DNA from: Methylobacter sp.
Lineage (GTDB): Bacteria; Pseudomonadota; Gammaproteobacteria; Methylococcales; Methylomonadaceae
Direction: 5' to 3'
Assembly: GCA_026399025.1 (NCBI GenBank)
Contig: JAPLRU010000099.1
Span: 1-54,680, forward strand
Length of the DNA: 54,680 nucleotides
Under the pieces are notes generated by a model that worked only from the letters and a program-made list of their open reading frames with translations, ran no database searches and was not told where the DNA came from. Below, in pieces: positions 27,613 through 36,519 of the stretch. The translations under genes were made by a program, and so were the position numbers. Position 1 is the first letter of the stretch; each line of letters opens with the position of its first letter.

Positions 27613-28659
27613 ATGGCGCTTAATCAATACGGTGTTGTTAAAGGCAAGGCGATCAATAAAATAATCGGCCGGGGTACCAGTCCGCATTATGAAATCCATC
27701 TGATCGACGATATGACGGACTACCGGCTTGCCGTTAACGTCAAGTCGGATCTTGCACCTTCCGAGCTGCTGTATCTGATTATTGAAGATTTCCAGCATCC
27801 TATTCTGTCCCACTTGGTCCATCTCGATAAAGGCTTTACCGCCTTGCCAAGCGCGCCCAACAAAATGGCGCTGGATTTTATCCGCGGCAATCTGTTCGAT
27901 CCCCGGCAAATGCGCCCTCTTCCCCATAACATTCCGGGCCCGGATAATGATCTGAACGAAAAGTTGGATGCTTATGTACAACGCGCCATCGGCGACGAGC
28001 GGGCGAGAGTTTACGCTTTCGGCGAACGTTGGGGGCCTGAAAACGGCATTAAAGATAAATACTTCGGTTTTAAGCCTGGAAACGGGATTCATGATATTCA
28101 CATGAATCAAGGTAATGTCGGTGATTTTGTCAAGGATGACGGCGTTTGGCAGGACGGCGCATTACTTTTTCATTTTCCCGGTATCGATAAAGTCAGTGTC
28201 GGCGTCGGTACGGAAATTTGGCCGGAACAATGGGTCGCCGTTTTTCCGGCTTTTCAGTCGCAATGTTGGCATACCGACGATCGCAGCGGCCACCGGCTTG
28301 GCCAGTGCGAAGGCGTTATTATTCCTCCTGAAAGAGAGCCCACTATTCAAATTATAGCGGCGCTGGTCAATCCGGAAGGCGATGATGTCGGCCATGAAAC
28401 CGTAACGTTAATTAATCGGGCGCCGCAACCGATTAATTTATCCGGTTGGTTTATTGCCGATAAAAATAAAAACCGCTCGCCGATAACCGGCATGTTGCTT
28501 AAACCGGGCGCAACCGGCGTAGTGAACCTGGACGGGCAAGGCGCGCAATTAGGTAACAACGGCGGCATCATCAGCCTGCTGGACCCTGAAGGCATCAAAC
28601 AGCACGGGGTGTCTTATACCCAAGAACAAGCCCGAAGCGGCTGGACGGTTTTGTTTTAG
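27613..28659 (+). CDS. DUF2278 (YukJ-like) protein with lamin-tail domain
   Basis: 348 residues in two parts. Residues of about 1-225 match DUF2278: the opening YGVVKGKAI, HYEIHLIDD and the signature GNGIHDIHMNQGN. The last 110 or so residues form an immunoglobulin-like lamin-tail (LTD) domain (ETVTLINRAPQPINLSGWFI, LDGQGAQLGNNGGIISLLD). DUF2278 proteins often carry this tail. Their activity is unknown; LTD domains in bacteria often accompany nucleases or surface proteins. No signal peptide is visible. Single gene. Confidence 0.85.
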   Translation: MALNQYGVVKGKAINKIIGRGTSPHYEIHLIDDMTDYRLAVNVKSDLAPSELLYLIIEDFQHPILSHLVHLDKGFTALPSAPNKMALDFIRGNLFDPRQMRPLPHNIPGPDNDLNEKLDAYVQRAIGDERARVYAFGERWGPENGIKDKYFGFKPGNGIHDIHMNQGNVGDFVKDDGVWQDGALLFHFPGIDKVSVGVGTEIWPEQWVAVFPAFQSQCWHTDDRSGHRLGQCEGVIIPPEREPTIQIIAALVNPEGDDVGHETVTLINRAPQPINLSGWFIADKNKNRSPITGMLLKPGATGVVNLDGQGAQLGNNGGIISLLDPEGIKQHGVSYTQEQARSGWTVLF

Positions 28660-28736
28660 ATGCTTGGCGCACAATGCTTATGACCCGATCCTGCTCATGC
28701 TGTCTTTTTTAGCGTTATTTTATTAAGGAAACCGAC

Positions 28737-30019
28737 ATGGCCTTTCTCTCCTCGCCATTAAAAAAAACACATAATAGATCGTCTGTACGCCATCTTGTTT
28801 CCGAAAACATTTCCCTGCCTATGGTGCAAAAACTGTTTCCGATCAGAAATTACGATAATGAAAAGCTGCTGGCCTTCACCTCCGATCTTAAATCCGAAAT
28901 TTTTCCTAAACAAACCACGTTATTTAAGCTCGGCGATAAAGCCGACTCGGCTTTGTATTTGTTAAAAGGCATTGTGTCGTTATCGAACGAAAATGGCGGA
29001 ACTCATGAAATAGCGGCTGGAACCGATGAGGCCGGGTTTCCGTTATCAAGCGGCATTAGGCACAAAGCCACCGCCATAACCAAAACCGATGTGAGTGTAT
29101 TACGCGTTTCGCACAAAATCATGTCCAGCAAACATGCTCCGGTATCGCCGCTGTCAAAGCTGGTTATCCCGGACAAGTTAGTTAACAACCGATTATTGTC
29201 GTTCTTTTTTTATCACTATCATCACGAAGAATTGAACATACCGACACTGCCGGATGTGGCGATTAAGCTGCGCAACGCGATGCAGCGCGATGCGGGCATT
29301 ACCGATATTGTAAAAATCATCCAGCTTGATCCGGTCATTTCAGCCAAGCTGGTCGGTTTAGCCAACTGTCCTCTTTATGTCAACGCAAGCCCGGTAAAAA
29401 GCTGTCTGGAAGCGGTCAAGCGCATCGGTTTGAATGCGACGCGCAATTTAGTCATTAGCTTAAGCCTCAGCCGTATTTTCACTAACGATTCGCCGCTGAT
29501 AAAAAAGTATGTCGATAAGATAGGAAACAAAGTATCTATATTTCGACGCTCAGCTATGCTTTAGCCACCGCCTCCCGGCAAGTCAATCCGCAAGAAGCGC
29601 TGCTTGCAGGGCTGATTTGCGATATAGGCGCGATACCTTTTTTAAGTTTTGCCGCAAATCTTCCGAAAGATTATTGCACTGAAGCGGATATCGAGCTGGT
29701 CTTGCCTTATATTAAAGGCCCGGTAGGCGCCAAGATTTTGCACGATTGGGGATTTTCCGAAGAGTTTCTTAAAGTTCCGGTTTATTCCGAGGATTGGTAT
29801 CGAAACACCGGCAAAGAACTTAACCTAACCGACATCGTGGTGCTGTCAAGGTTACATAGCAAAATGGGCCTAGCCAATATACCGGACTTGCCTTCTATTA
29901 TTTCCGTTCCCGCAGTCGGTAAGTTAAAAAACATTTCGCTTTCCCCCGAGTTCTCGTTAAACCTACTGAATGAAGCCAAGCAGCAGTTTAAGGATGCGAT
30001 GAAAGCATTTGCCAACTGA
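28737..30019 (+). pseudogene. cNMP-binding/HDOD signalling protein with a frameshift
   Basis: The first 260 or so residues hold a cyclic-nucleotide-binding-like beta domain (LFKLGDKADSALYLLKGIVS) and the start of an HDOD domain (LPDVAIKLRNAMQ, IIQLDPVISAKLVGLANC). The first frame then runs out of homology at about 29522. The rest of HDOD continues one frame over from about 29531 (SIYISTLSYALATASRQVNP, EALLAGLICDIGAIPFLSF) to the stop at 30019. Inserting one T after 29522 would restore DKIWKQSIYIS, the tryptophan expected at this point. So a single base is missing: a true mutation or a sequencing error. The whole protein would be about 425 residues. Confidence 0.85.
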
Positions 30020-30049
30020 ACACCAAAGAAAGCAAGCAACAATGAGCAA

Positions 30050-30544
30050 CTAAACTTTCCGGAATATCGGAATCGATTTTTCAGCGGCAAGCCGCGCTTT
30101 AAGTCCCCAGGCCAACAAATATTCAATCCTGCGGTTGCCGTTGCTCAGCCGATTAAACAGTATTTCGAATAATTTCTTATAAAATATATAGCCCTTAGTG
30201 GGGTGTTCATCCAGATACCGGTCCAGCTTTTCGCCGTTTATTTCCAGTAAACAGCCATCGGTAATGGCGATGACTGAAGCCGTCCGTATACTTGACTTGT
30301 GCAGACAGGTATCGCCAAAAAGATCGCCTTTGCCCAAATCGCTGAGCCCCGTTTTCAGGTTGCGGCGTTCTTCCAATTCCACATGCACCGACACGCGTAA
30401 TTGCCCGCTTTCAACAAAAAACAGCGACTTTCCCACATCGCCTTCCTTAATAATGGTTTCATTGGCATAAAAGCTCCAACGATTCCAAGCGATTCCTTTA
30501 ATAAACGTTGGATCATCAATAATTTGATTAATTAAATTTTCCAT
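30050..30544 (-). CDS. Cyclic nucleotide-binding domain protein
   Basis: 164 residues forming one cNMP-binding (Crp-like) domain without a DNA-binding helix-turn-helix. The beta-roll is visible as ETIIKEGDVGKSLFFVESGQLRVSV. The phosphate-binding cassette region reads LGKGDLFGDTCLHKSSIRTASV, close to the FGE...R pattern but with Asp in place of Glu, so cAMP binding is uncertain. A C-terminal helix follows. It converges on the cNMP/HDOD gene with 30 bases between stops, and the pair may be one signalling unit. Confidence 0.82.
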   Translation of the reverse strand: MENLINQIIDDPTFIKGIAWNRWSFYANETIIKEGDVGKSLFFVESGQLRVSVHVELEERRNLKTGLSDLGKGDLFGDTCLHKSSIRTASVIAITDGCLLEINGEKLDRYLDEHPTKGYIFYKKLFEILFNRLSNGNRRIEYLLAWGLKARLAAEKSIPIFRKV

Positions 30545-30689
30545 GGCCGTAATCTCTGACTGTACACCGAATGATTTAACGAACTACGCAGACTCAAAAA
30601 ACGTAAATCACGCCTTCAGCAGTATAGTTTGTCGATAGCGCTTTTTGTTCCAGCGGACAACTGTACGCGCGTCTGGGGAAGCAAAGGCG

Positions 30690-30712
30690 CGCACGGCGCG
30701 CCCTACACGAAG
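30690..30712. repeat. Half palindrome, GCGCGCACGGCGCGCCCTACAC
   Basis: Shares the CGCGCCCTACAC arm with the element at 482-561. It lies in the gap beside parC. Confidence 0.5.
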
Positions 30713-30752
30713 TCTGTCAGTCGAAAAAAAAGTTGCGTACAAACAAAACCTA

Positions 30753-32984
30753 TCATTCGCCCTCTAAGCTTTCAACCCGCTGAAAACCTCGAGGTAATGC
30801 CGCGCCTCTGTTAGCGCGGTTGCCCGAATAATGCTCAATATCCGCCGTCTTAAGCGTTAACTGCCGTTTGCCGGCGATAATTTTTAGCTGGCCGTTTTCA
30901 GGCAAGGCCGCCGTTGCAAGCACGTAATCCTTAGCCGCGCTCAAATCGGCGCTCGGGATTTGAATCAGCTTATTGCCTTTGCCTTTCGCCAGCGCGGGCA
31001 ATTCTGCCACCGGAAAAATCAACAAGCGGCCTTGCAAGGTCACCACCGCAAGCAAATCGGATTCTTTGCGTATCGGCACCGGCTTTAATACCTTGGCGCC
31101 ATCCGGCAAGGTAATCAGCAATTTACCGGCCTTATTCTTACTCAACAATTCTTTCAATTGAACGCGGAAGCCATAGCCGAAATGGCTGGACAGCACATAC
31201 CAGTCATCCGGCTGGCCCGCCAAAAGATGCAAAAACAACGCACCCGGCGGAGGATTCAGCCGCCCGGTCAACGGTTCGCCCTGCGTTCTGGCCGAGGGCA
31301 GATCGTGCGCGGAAGTGCTGTAAGCCCGCCCGGTCGAGTCGAGGATATACACCGGCTGCGTGGTCCGGCATTTGACCGCATCCAGAAAGCTGTCGCCGGA
31401 ACGGTAACTGAGGCTTGCGACATCGATGTCATGGCCTTTCGCCGCCCTGATCCAGCCTTTTTCCGACAGAATAACGGTTAACGGCTCGTTCGTGATCAAT
31501 GCCGTGGTTTCCAAAGCCTGCGCCGCAACTCTTGCCACTATCGGCGAGCGGCGATCATCGCCGTATCTTTCCGCGTCGCGTTCGAGTTCTTTTCGGATCA
31601 AGCGATTCAGCAAGCGCGGCGAAGCCAAGGTTTTTTCCAGCGCGGCGCGTTCCTTTTCCAGCTCGTCCTGTTCGCCGCGAATTTTCATCTCTTCGAGCTT
31701 GGCGAGATGCCGCAGCTTTAATTCCAATATCGCTTCGGCCTGGATGTCGGTGATGCCGAAACGCTCCATCAGCACCGGTTTGGGCTGATCTTCAGTACGG
31801 ATAATCGCGATGACTTCATCGATATTCAGATAAGCAATCAGCAAGCCGTCGAGAATATGCAACCGCGCCAATACCTTATCCAAACGGTATTGCAGACGTT
31901 TTCTGACGGTTTCGGTACGAAACGACAGCCATTCGACCAGGATGTCCCTAAGCCCTTTCACTTTGGGGCGTCCGTCCAAACCTATCATGTTCATATTGAC
32001 GCGATAGCTTTTTTCCAAATCGGTGGTGGCAAACAGATGCGACATCACTTCATCGACATTGATCCGTTTCGATTTCGGAATCACCAGCAAACGGGTCGGA
32101 TTTTCATGATCCGACTCATCGCGCAAGTCTTCGATCATCGGCAGCTTTTTCGCCAGCATTTGCGCGGCTATCTGCTCCATTAATTTAGCGCCGGAAACCT
32201 GATGCGGCAGCGCAGTGATCACGATATTGCCGTCTTCCTGCTCGTACTTGGCGCGCATTTTGATCGAGCCGCCGCCGCTGATATACATTTTTTGTATGTC
32301 CTCGGCCGAGGTGACGATTTCCGCATCGGTCGGGTAATCGGGGCCTTTGATATGATTAAACAGCATGTCCAGCGTGCTGTCCGGATCATCCAATAACTGG
32401 ATGCAGGCATAAGCGACTTCGCGCAAATTATGCGGCGGTATGTCGGTCGCCATGCCGACCGCGATGCCCATGGTGCCGTTCAGCAAGATATTGGGCAATC
32501 GCGCCGGTAACAGCACCGGCTCTTTCAGCGTGGCGTCGAAATTATCCGCCCAATCGACTGTGCCCTGTCCTAACTCGCTTAACAAGGTTTGCGCATAAGC
32601 GGTCAAGCGAGATTCGGTGTAACGCATCGCCGCAAACGATTTGGGATCGTCCGGAGAACCCCAGTTACCCTGCCCGTCAACCAGCGGATAGCGGTAGGAA
32701 AAGTCCTGCGCCATTAATACCATCGCCTCGTAACAAGCGGAATCGCCGTGCGGGTGATATTTACCCAACACATCGCCGACGGTTCTGGCCGATTTTTTAA
32801 ACTTGGCCGTCGCGGTCAAGCCCAACTCGGACATCGCATAAACGATGCGCCGCTGCACCGGCTTTAAGCCGTCGGCAATATTCGGCAAGGCCCTATCCAA
32901 AATCACATACATGGAATAATCCAAATAGGCTTTTTCGGTAAAATCCTTTAGCGGTAGTTGTTCAAAATTGCTTTGTAAAATCAT
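30753..32984 (-). CDS. parC: DNA topoisomerase IV subunit A
   Basis: 743 residues. It cleaves and rejoins DNA for chromosome decatenation with ParE. The catalytic tyrosine is Tyr122 in [10 protein letters not shown]. The quinolone-determining segment [13 protein letters not shown] has Ser82 and Glu86, equivalent to E. coli ParC Ser80 and Glu84, so it is the sensitive wild-type form. The C-terminal half carries the beta-pinwheel repeats. The start follows the thioesterase stop by three bases. parE is not in the window. Confidence 0.95.
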   Translation of the reverse strand: MILQSNFEQLPLKDFTEKAYLDYSMYVILDRALPNIADGLKPVQRRIVYAMSELGLTATAKFKKSARTVGDVLGKYHPHGDSACYEAMVLMAQDFSYRYPLVDGQGNWGSPDDPKSFAAMRYTESRLTAYAQTLLSELGQGTVDWADNFDATLKEPVLLPARLPNILLNGTMGIAVGMATDIPPHNLREVAYACIQLLDDPDSTLDMLFNHIKGPDYPTDAEIVTSAEDIQKMYISGGGSIKMRAKYEQEDGNIVITALPHQVSGAKLMEQIAAQMLAKKLPMIEDLRDESDHENPTRLLVIPKSKRINVDEVMSHLFATTDLEKSYRVNMNMIGLDGRPKVKGLRDILVEWLSFRTETVRKRLQYRLDKVLARLHILDGLLIAYLNIDEVIAIIRTEDQPKPVLMERFGITDIQAEAILELKLRHLAKLEEMKIRGEQDELEKERAALEKTLASPRLLNRLIRKELERDAERYGDDRRSPIVARVAAQALETTALITNEPLTVILSEKGWIRAAKGHDIDVASLSYRSGDSFLDAVKCRTTQPVYILDSTGRAYSTSAHDLPSARTQGEPLTGRLNPPPGALFLHLLAGQPDDWYVLSSHFGYGFRVQLKELLSKNKAGKLLITLPDGAKVLKPVPIRKESDLLAVVTLQGRLLIFPVAELPALAKGKGNKLIQIPSADLSAAKDYVLATAALPENGQLKIIAGKRQLTLKTADIEHYSGNRANRGAALPRGFQRVESLEGE

Positions 32985-32987
32985 AAA

Positions 32988-33485
32988 TTACAAGCCGTCC
33001 TTGGGGATGTCCACATGCAAGGCACGATTTCTTTCCAGACTTTCCTGACGCAATTGTTTGCGCAGTCGGGCCGCTTCATACAGTTTTTTTTCCACATCGT
33101 TATCCAATTGTAATCTCGGTACTTCTACCGTTTGACCATGCTCATCCATCGCCACCATCGTAAAATAGCAGGAAGTGGTATGTCTTTTTTGATCGGTTCG
33201 TAAGTCCTCGGCAAAAACCTTGACCCCGACTTCCATCGATGAATGGCCGACATAATTCACATGCGCATAAAAAGTGACCAGCTCGCCGACATGGACCTGT
33301 TGTTTAAAAAACACCTGATCGAGCGCCGCCGTCACCACATATTTTTTGCAATATTTTGCCGCACAGGCGTAAGCGACCTGATCCAGCAGTTTTAATAAAG
33401 AGCCGCCATGGACGTTCCCGGAAAAGTTGGCCATATCCGGGGTCATCAATACGGTCATGGTTAAGGATTTTTCTTGTTGGGTCAT
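32988..33485 (-). CDS. Acyl-CoA thioesterase (YciA-like hot-dog fold)
   Basis: A 165-residue hot-dog thioesterase. The fold opens with MTVLMTPDMANFSGNVHGGSL, where the Asn-Val-His-Gly-Gly turn and the following Asp (LLDQVAYACA) are the usual active-site elements. CYFTMVAMDEHG closes the domain. I chose the ATG at 33483-33485, with GAG six bases upstream. The 38 extra upstream codons overlap a palindromic repeat. It lies three bases before parC and is probably co-transcribed. Substrate is likely acyl-CoA, range unknown. Confidence 0.88.
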   Translation of the reverse strand: MTQQEKSLTMTVLMTPDMANFSGNVHGGSLLKLLDQVAYACAAKYCKKYVVTAALDQVFFKQQVHVGELVTFYAHVNYVGHSSMEVGVKVFAEDLRTDQKRHTTSCYFTMVAMDEHGQTVEVPRLQLDNDVEKKLYEAARLRKQLRQESLERNRALHVDIPKDGL

Positions 33486-33497
33486 TAAATTCTCAGT

Positions 33498-33612
33498 TTG
33501 TAGGATGGGTAGAGACAGTAGCGGAAACCCATCGTAATTCAATCTCTGTGCTTTGCTCTCAGCAACCGCTCCGTGCGTTGTTCTACCACGTGCATCCATA
33601 CATACCCATCCG
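33498..33612. repeat. Palindromic repeat with GGATGGGTA...TACCCATCC ends
   Basis: Begins GTAGGATGGGTAGAGACAGT and AACCCATC, and ends ATACATACCCATCCGC: an inverted repeat of about 115 bases between the thioesterase gene and the decayed island. Confidence 0.6.
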
Positions 33613-33617
33613 CTTGC

Positions 33618-34320
33618 TCATTTTTCAATAATTTCCTGATGATTATTGTCATAACGATAATTAACGATTTCCCCATTAATTAAAAGCTTAACGGCTGTTT
33701 CAATGGCATGCAATGGCGCTATAAACCATTCCCGCGGGGTATGTCGCTTCCCCTCATTATCAAAAACATCAATATTTAAACAAGACTCGGCAAAGAATGT
33801 ATGCAGCAGTAATTCCAGTTTTTGCGGGTTTAAGTTATACGTCTGAAATTCACTGAGCAATTTCACATCCGCCATCAAGGATGGTAGGTTCTTGTGCCGC
33901 ATTCTTGATACGTTACGCAACAGCTTGGCTTGAAAAGCCAACTTTATATAAACTTTCAATCTCTTTGATTTTGGTGTCATCACTTAAAGATCGCAAAATA
34001 TAAATATATCCTGTTGCCTTGTCTTCAGCTGTAACCCGCTCCGATTCAGAAAAAAGCCTTCACACATTTTAATCACACGGTGCGCCAATGGCTCGTTCCG
34101 GGACGGTAACAATGACTTTTTTCAAACCTTGATTAAACAGTTTATCTAAACCCAGAAACATCAAGGCACGAGACTTTCCTGAAGCGGGCGGCGCTTTTAG
34201 CAATAGATATTGCGCATTCCGTTCAGCATAAGCGCAGGCTTGCATTTCGCGCATTCCCATAGGATGGGTAGATGTGCTTTCACCTGTTTGCGCATAGGTA
34301 ACATCGACAAGATTGGGCAT
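33618..34320 (-). pseudogene. Remnant of a DEAD/DEAH helicase - GIY-YIG nuclease gene
   Basis: The 5' end (34069-34320) encodes the N-terminus of a superfamily 2 helicase, ending just after the Walker A segment (LLLKAPPASGKSRALMFL) and motif Ia (KVIVTVPERAIG). Then, after a junction near 34070, the minus strand reads KATGYIYILRSLSDD and ESLYKVGFSSQAVA, a GIY-YIG nuclease core. An in-frame TAA (about 33915) and a frameshift interrupt it before the tail LMADVKLLSEF ... TPREWFIAPL ... NYRYDN. The middle of the helicase is missing. Such proteins exist whole as one restriction-like polypeptide. The remnant is therefore an internally deleted, dead copy. Confidence 0.82.
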
Positions 34321-34326
34321 TAAAAC

Positions 34327-34536
34327 TTATCCTTTGCCGGTGACTTCTTGTATTAGCGATATATCCTTACGCAATAATTCATTAATTAAAGATTGCAGAT
34401 TAACGCCTTTCATTTTTGCCTTCTCGGCAAACCAGCTTTCAACATCTTGATCTAAATAAACCGGGATATTTAATTGCGCGTCAGGGCGATAAAAACGTCC
34501 ACGTTCGGCATTGGAAAAATCATATTCGTCTTTCAT
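34327..34536 (-). CDS. BrnA-like antitoxin
   Basis: 69 residues. The N-terminus KDEYDFSNAERGRFYRP is the common toxin-binding part of BrnA/CopG-type antitoxins. The rest forms a ribbon-helix-helix (QLNIPVYLDQDVESWFAEKA, LQSLINELLRK). Its ATG overlaps the toxin stop (TAATG), giving the usual toxin-first, antitoxin-second brnTA order. It would neutralise the toxin and repress the operon. Confidence 0.85.
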   Translation of the reverse strand: MKDEYDFSNAERGRFYRPDAQLNIPVYLDQDVESWFAEKAKMKGVNLQSLINELLRKDISLIQEVTGKG

Positions 34537-34826
34537 TATGAACCCTCATAGTGTTTTTGCTCATGCCGCGTCGCAGGTCTTGCAGAAATAATGCGGATGG
34601 TGACTTGCTCTTGGTGATAAGTCATAAAAGTATGCACCACTAAACGTAATTGATGGGCTTGAGTATTGCCCAAGGTAATCCATCGCTCTTCCAATTCACT
34701 GTGTTTATCAGGCATGGATAATTGCAAAGGATCAAGAAATATTTCAGCCGCTTCCTCAAAACTAACGCCATGCTTTTGTAAATGGGTTTTAGCTTTAACC
34801 GGATCCCATTCAAAATGATACTGCAT
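34536..34826 (-). CDS. brnT: BrnT-family toxin
   Basis: 96 residues, BrnT (DUF497) RelE-fold ribonuclease toxin. The family pattern starts FEWDPVKAKTHLQKHGVSFEEA and ends IRIISARPATRHEQKHYE, with the conserved Arg, Ala-Arg and Glu of the active region. It is paired with the antitoxin by a one-base overlap. The pair sits between fragments of a methyltransferase and of a helicase, consistent with insertion into or survival within a decayed restriction locus. Confidence 0.9.
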   Translation of the reverse strand: MQYHFEWDPVKAKTHLQKHGVSFEEAAEIFLDPLQLSMPDKHSELEERWITLGNTQAHQLRLVVHTFMTYHQEQVTIRIISARPATRHEQKHYEGS

Positions 34827-34829
34827 GGC

Positions 34830-35118
34830 TTATTTTTCCTCTGCTTGGATCATTTCCTCAAACCGAGGGTGTTGCTTAGTAATGGCGGGGTCTATCGATC
34901 AGGTGATGTAAATCGGCATCGGTTTCCTTTTTGAAAAACAGCTTCTTTTTCCATAGAATTTCACCCGGAATTTGAGAAATATTGTAATCGCCTTTTTGCA
35001 ATCGCGTAACAGCAGCCTTAGGTAATTCATAAGCCGTTAGCAAATCATAGATGAACGTTTCTTGGTTAAGATTTGTTACCAAGGCTTTGAGATTGCTTTC
35101 TAATTTTTCAATGTTCAT
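34830..35118 (-). pseudogene. N-terminal remnant of a class I SAM DNA methyltransferase
   Basis: An 80-codon frame (34876-35118) starts MNIEKLESNLKALVTNLNQ, followed by FIYDLLTAYELPKAAVTRLQ and WKKKLFFK. This opening is typical of large class I SAM-dependent DNA methyltransferases of type IIG-like or Eco57I-like systems. Homology ends at DLHHLID. A frame beginning just after the break reads TKQHPRFEEMIQAEEK and stops at 34830-34832, which may be the original C-terminal tail. No SAM motif or NPPY survives. It is read as an internal deletion that removed nearly all of the enzyme. Confidence 0.65.
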
Positions 35119-35132
35119 AAATTGATGAATTT

Positions 35133-35206
35133 TTAAGGCTTATTAGGTGCTTTGGCAAAATCTTTGGGCAATACTGGCTTTTTGTGTGGAACAAAAACTC
35201 GGTAAG
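35133..35206 (-). pseudogene. Possible C-terminal scrap of an upstream gene
   Basis: The minus strand reads SYRVFVPHKKPVLPKDFAKA and stops at 35133-35135, 14 bases before the methyltransferase start. It looks like the end of a coding sequence whose body is gone. The family cannot be named from so short a piece. Confidence 0.3.
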
Positions 35207-35211
35207 ACGCA

Positions 35212-35253
35212 GTCTGTAGGGCTTAAATAGCGCGATAAAGCTGCTATTGCGCC
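35212..35253. repeat. Palindrome, GTAGGGC...GCGCCCTAC
   Basis: GTAGGGCTTAAATAGCGCG and CTATTGCGCCCTAC form an inverted repeat. It is in the same family as 482-561 and lies between the methyltransferase scrap and the next toxin-antitoxin pair. Confidence 0.6.
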
Positions 35254-35266
35254 CTACGAAACGTGG

Positions 35267-35503
35267 TTACAACTCGTCGCCGGAAAGCACTTCACGCTCT
35301 GGAACCTTAGCCAACACACGTTGAAAAGCGGGCTTATCGGCCCGTTGCGCCCGTTGCTGCAAATAATCCTCCGTTGCTATGGCCGAGACCTTTTCGGCAA
35401 CCGCACTGGCGATAAACTGATTGATGGACACGCCTTCCTGTTGGGCCAGCTCTTTAATATGCCGGTGAACGGAATCCGGTAGACGCAAACTTAACGCACT
35501 CAT
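35267..35503 (-). CDS. Ribbon-helix-helix antitoxin (HicB/Arc-like)
   Basis: 78 residues. The RHH core is MSALSLRLPDSVHRHIKELA followed by GVSINQFIASAVAEKV, the pattern of toxin-antitoxin HicB/PSK-type repressors. A charged tail (FQRVLAKVPEREVLSGDEL) would wrap the partner toxin. It overlaps the PIN toxin stop by one base and is second in the operon. Confidence 0.87.
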   Translation of the reverse strand: MSALSLRLPDSVHRHIKELAQQEGVSINQFIASAVAEKVSAIATEDYLQQRAQRADKPAFQRVLAKVPEREVLSGDEL

Positions 35504-35913
35504 TACAAACGCTCCAATAAAGTTTTAGGGGCAATGGCTTCAACACCGAATTTATCGGCACCGACAAAATCTTTTAATTTGTGGGTAACGATGGTTTTAA
35601 CGTTGGCCGCCACCGCTAATTCCAGCACCAAATCATTCTTGGCATCAGGCAAATAAGGCCGCCATAAAAAATATACTTTCTGAAACCGGCTAAAAGCGCA
35701 CAGGTTGTCTAAAACAACGTCTATGTCTTCATCCAACAAATTCAATTTCGCTTGATTACGTTTGAGGACGTCTTCATATTCAAACAATAAAGGCGTGGAC
35801 AATGCCGGCTGAATACGTCCCGCCTCAAGGTGCTCCATTATTTTAAAAGATGCGCCGCTTGCCGAATAGAGTCCGGAAAATAGGATATTAGTATCGATGA
35901 TAATTTCGCTCAT
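35503..35913 (-). CDS. PIN-domain toxin (TIGR00305/COG1569 family)
   Basis: 136 residues, a PIN-fold metal-dependent ribonuclease. The acidic residues are visible at the N-terminus (EIIIDTNILFSGL), in the middle (LFEYEDVL) and in PDAKNDLVLELA, the family AxNDxxL signature. The C-terminal THKLKDFVG is typical of this group. It is translated first, followed by its antitoxin with a one-base overlap. A double palindrome lies immediately before the start codon, the likely autorepression site. Confidence 0.9.
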   Translation of the reverse strand: MSEIIIDTNILFSGLYSASGASFKIMEHLEAGRIQPALSTPLLFEYEDVLKRNQAKLNLLDEDIDVVLDNLCAFSRFQKVYFLWRPYLPDAKNDLVLELAVAANVKTIVTHKLKDFVGADKFGVEAIAPKTLLERL

Positions 35914-35916
35914 ACC

Positions 35917-35932
35917 GTATACAGTATCATAC
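35917..35932. promoter_or_regulatory. Probable operator of the PIN toxin-antitoxin operon
   Basis: Two adjacent palindromes, GTATAC (35917-35922) and GTATCATAC (35924-35932), lie three bases before the toxin ATG. Ribbon-helix-helix antitoxins bind paired short palindromes of this kind. That this one is bound is inference. Confidence 0.45.
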
Positions 35933-36217
35933 AGAATAACTATACAACAACCGGCTATAGTTTGAAGTTCGAAGGAGCGCCTACCTCGAAGCCGTCTAAT
36001 TGAATGGCTGCTGTGTACAGAATGGATTAGCTAAGTGTCCTCTTTGACAAGATGATAAGCCCTTACAACGTCTCTAACTTGTTGTTTTATGAAGGCATCA
36101 ATGCTGAGTGATAAAGTTGCAGGAAATCGATGATGAGACTAGCATGACTTGCTTACCGACTTCAAATATGAGCCGGTATTTCATTTTTCCCTTCAATTCA
36201 TTTACCGGGAGATCATC
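35933..36217. other. Intergenic region, nothing recognised
   Basis: About 285 bases upstream of a small membrane-protein gene. One open stretch of about 35 codons on the minus strand was not recognised. No repeat of the dispersed families is present. Confidence 0.5.
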
Positions 36218-36472
36218 ATGACACGCCAAGACGAACAGGACCATAAAACCAATCAGCCCCTACCTCCAAGCGATTCGGACGATATTGCCGAGAGCGTAGT
36301 CGGCAATCTTAAAACATTGTTGTTATTCATCGGCGGCATAGCGCTGGTTTTATCCATTCTGGTGTTACTGCCGATGTTTCTGACCTATTTATCCGAGGGC
36401 GATTATCGTGCCCCGTCAGAAATTCATGCAACAGACAGTGCAAACAAAAACAGCCAAAATGTCTATAAATAG
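36218..36472 (+). CDS. Small single-span membrane protein
   Basis: 84 residues: a charged N-terminus, one membrane helix (about residues 31-57, LLLFIGGIALVLSILVLLPM) and a short polar tail. Family not recognised. The ATG at 36218 has GGGAGA six bases before it, better than the start at 36149. It stands alone between the toxin-antitoxin pair and folP. Confidence 0.65.
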   Translation: MTRQDEQDHKTNQPLPPSDSDDIAESVVGNLKTLLLFIGGIALVLSILVLLPMFLTYLSEGDYRAPSEIHATDSANKNSQNVYK

Positions 36473-36519
36473 GATAGGCAAGCTAACTTCTCATTCATGA
36501 CCTTAAAAATTAAAAAATT

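Noticed and set aside
33500-33612. A CRISPR-like or tRNA-like element
   Set aside because: The repeated parts are inverted, not direct with regular spacers, and no cloverleaf or anticodon loop can be drawn.
33618-33983. A free-standing 121-codon gene
   Set aside because: Its first 30 codons overprint a GIY-YIG core in another frame. It is better explained as part of the broken nuclease.
36030-36140. Minus-strand open stretch of about 35 codons (ending QVRDVVRAYHLVKEDT)
   Set aside because: It is short, has no start codon and matches no family I know. It may be chance.
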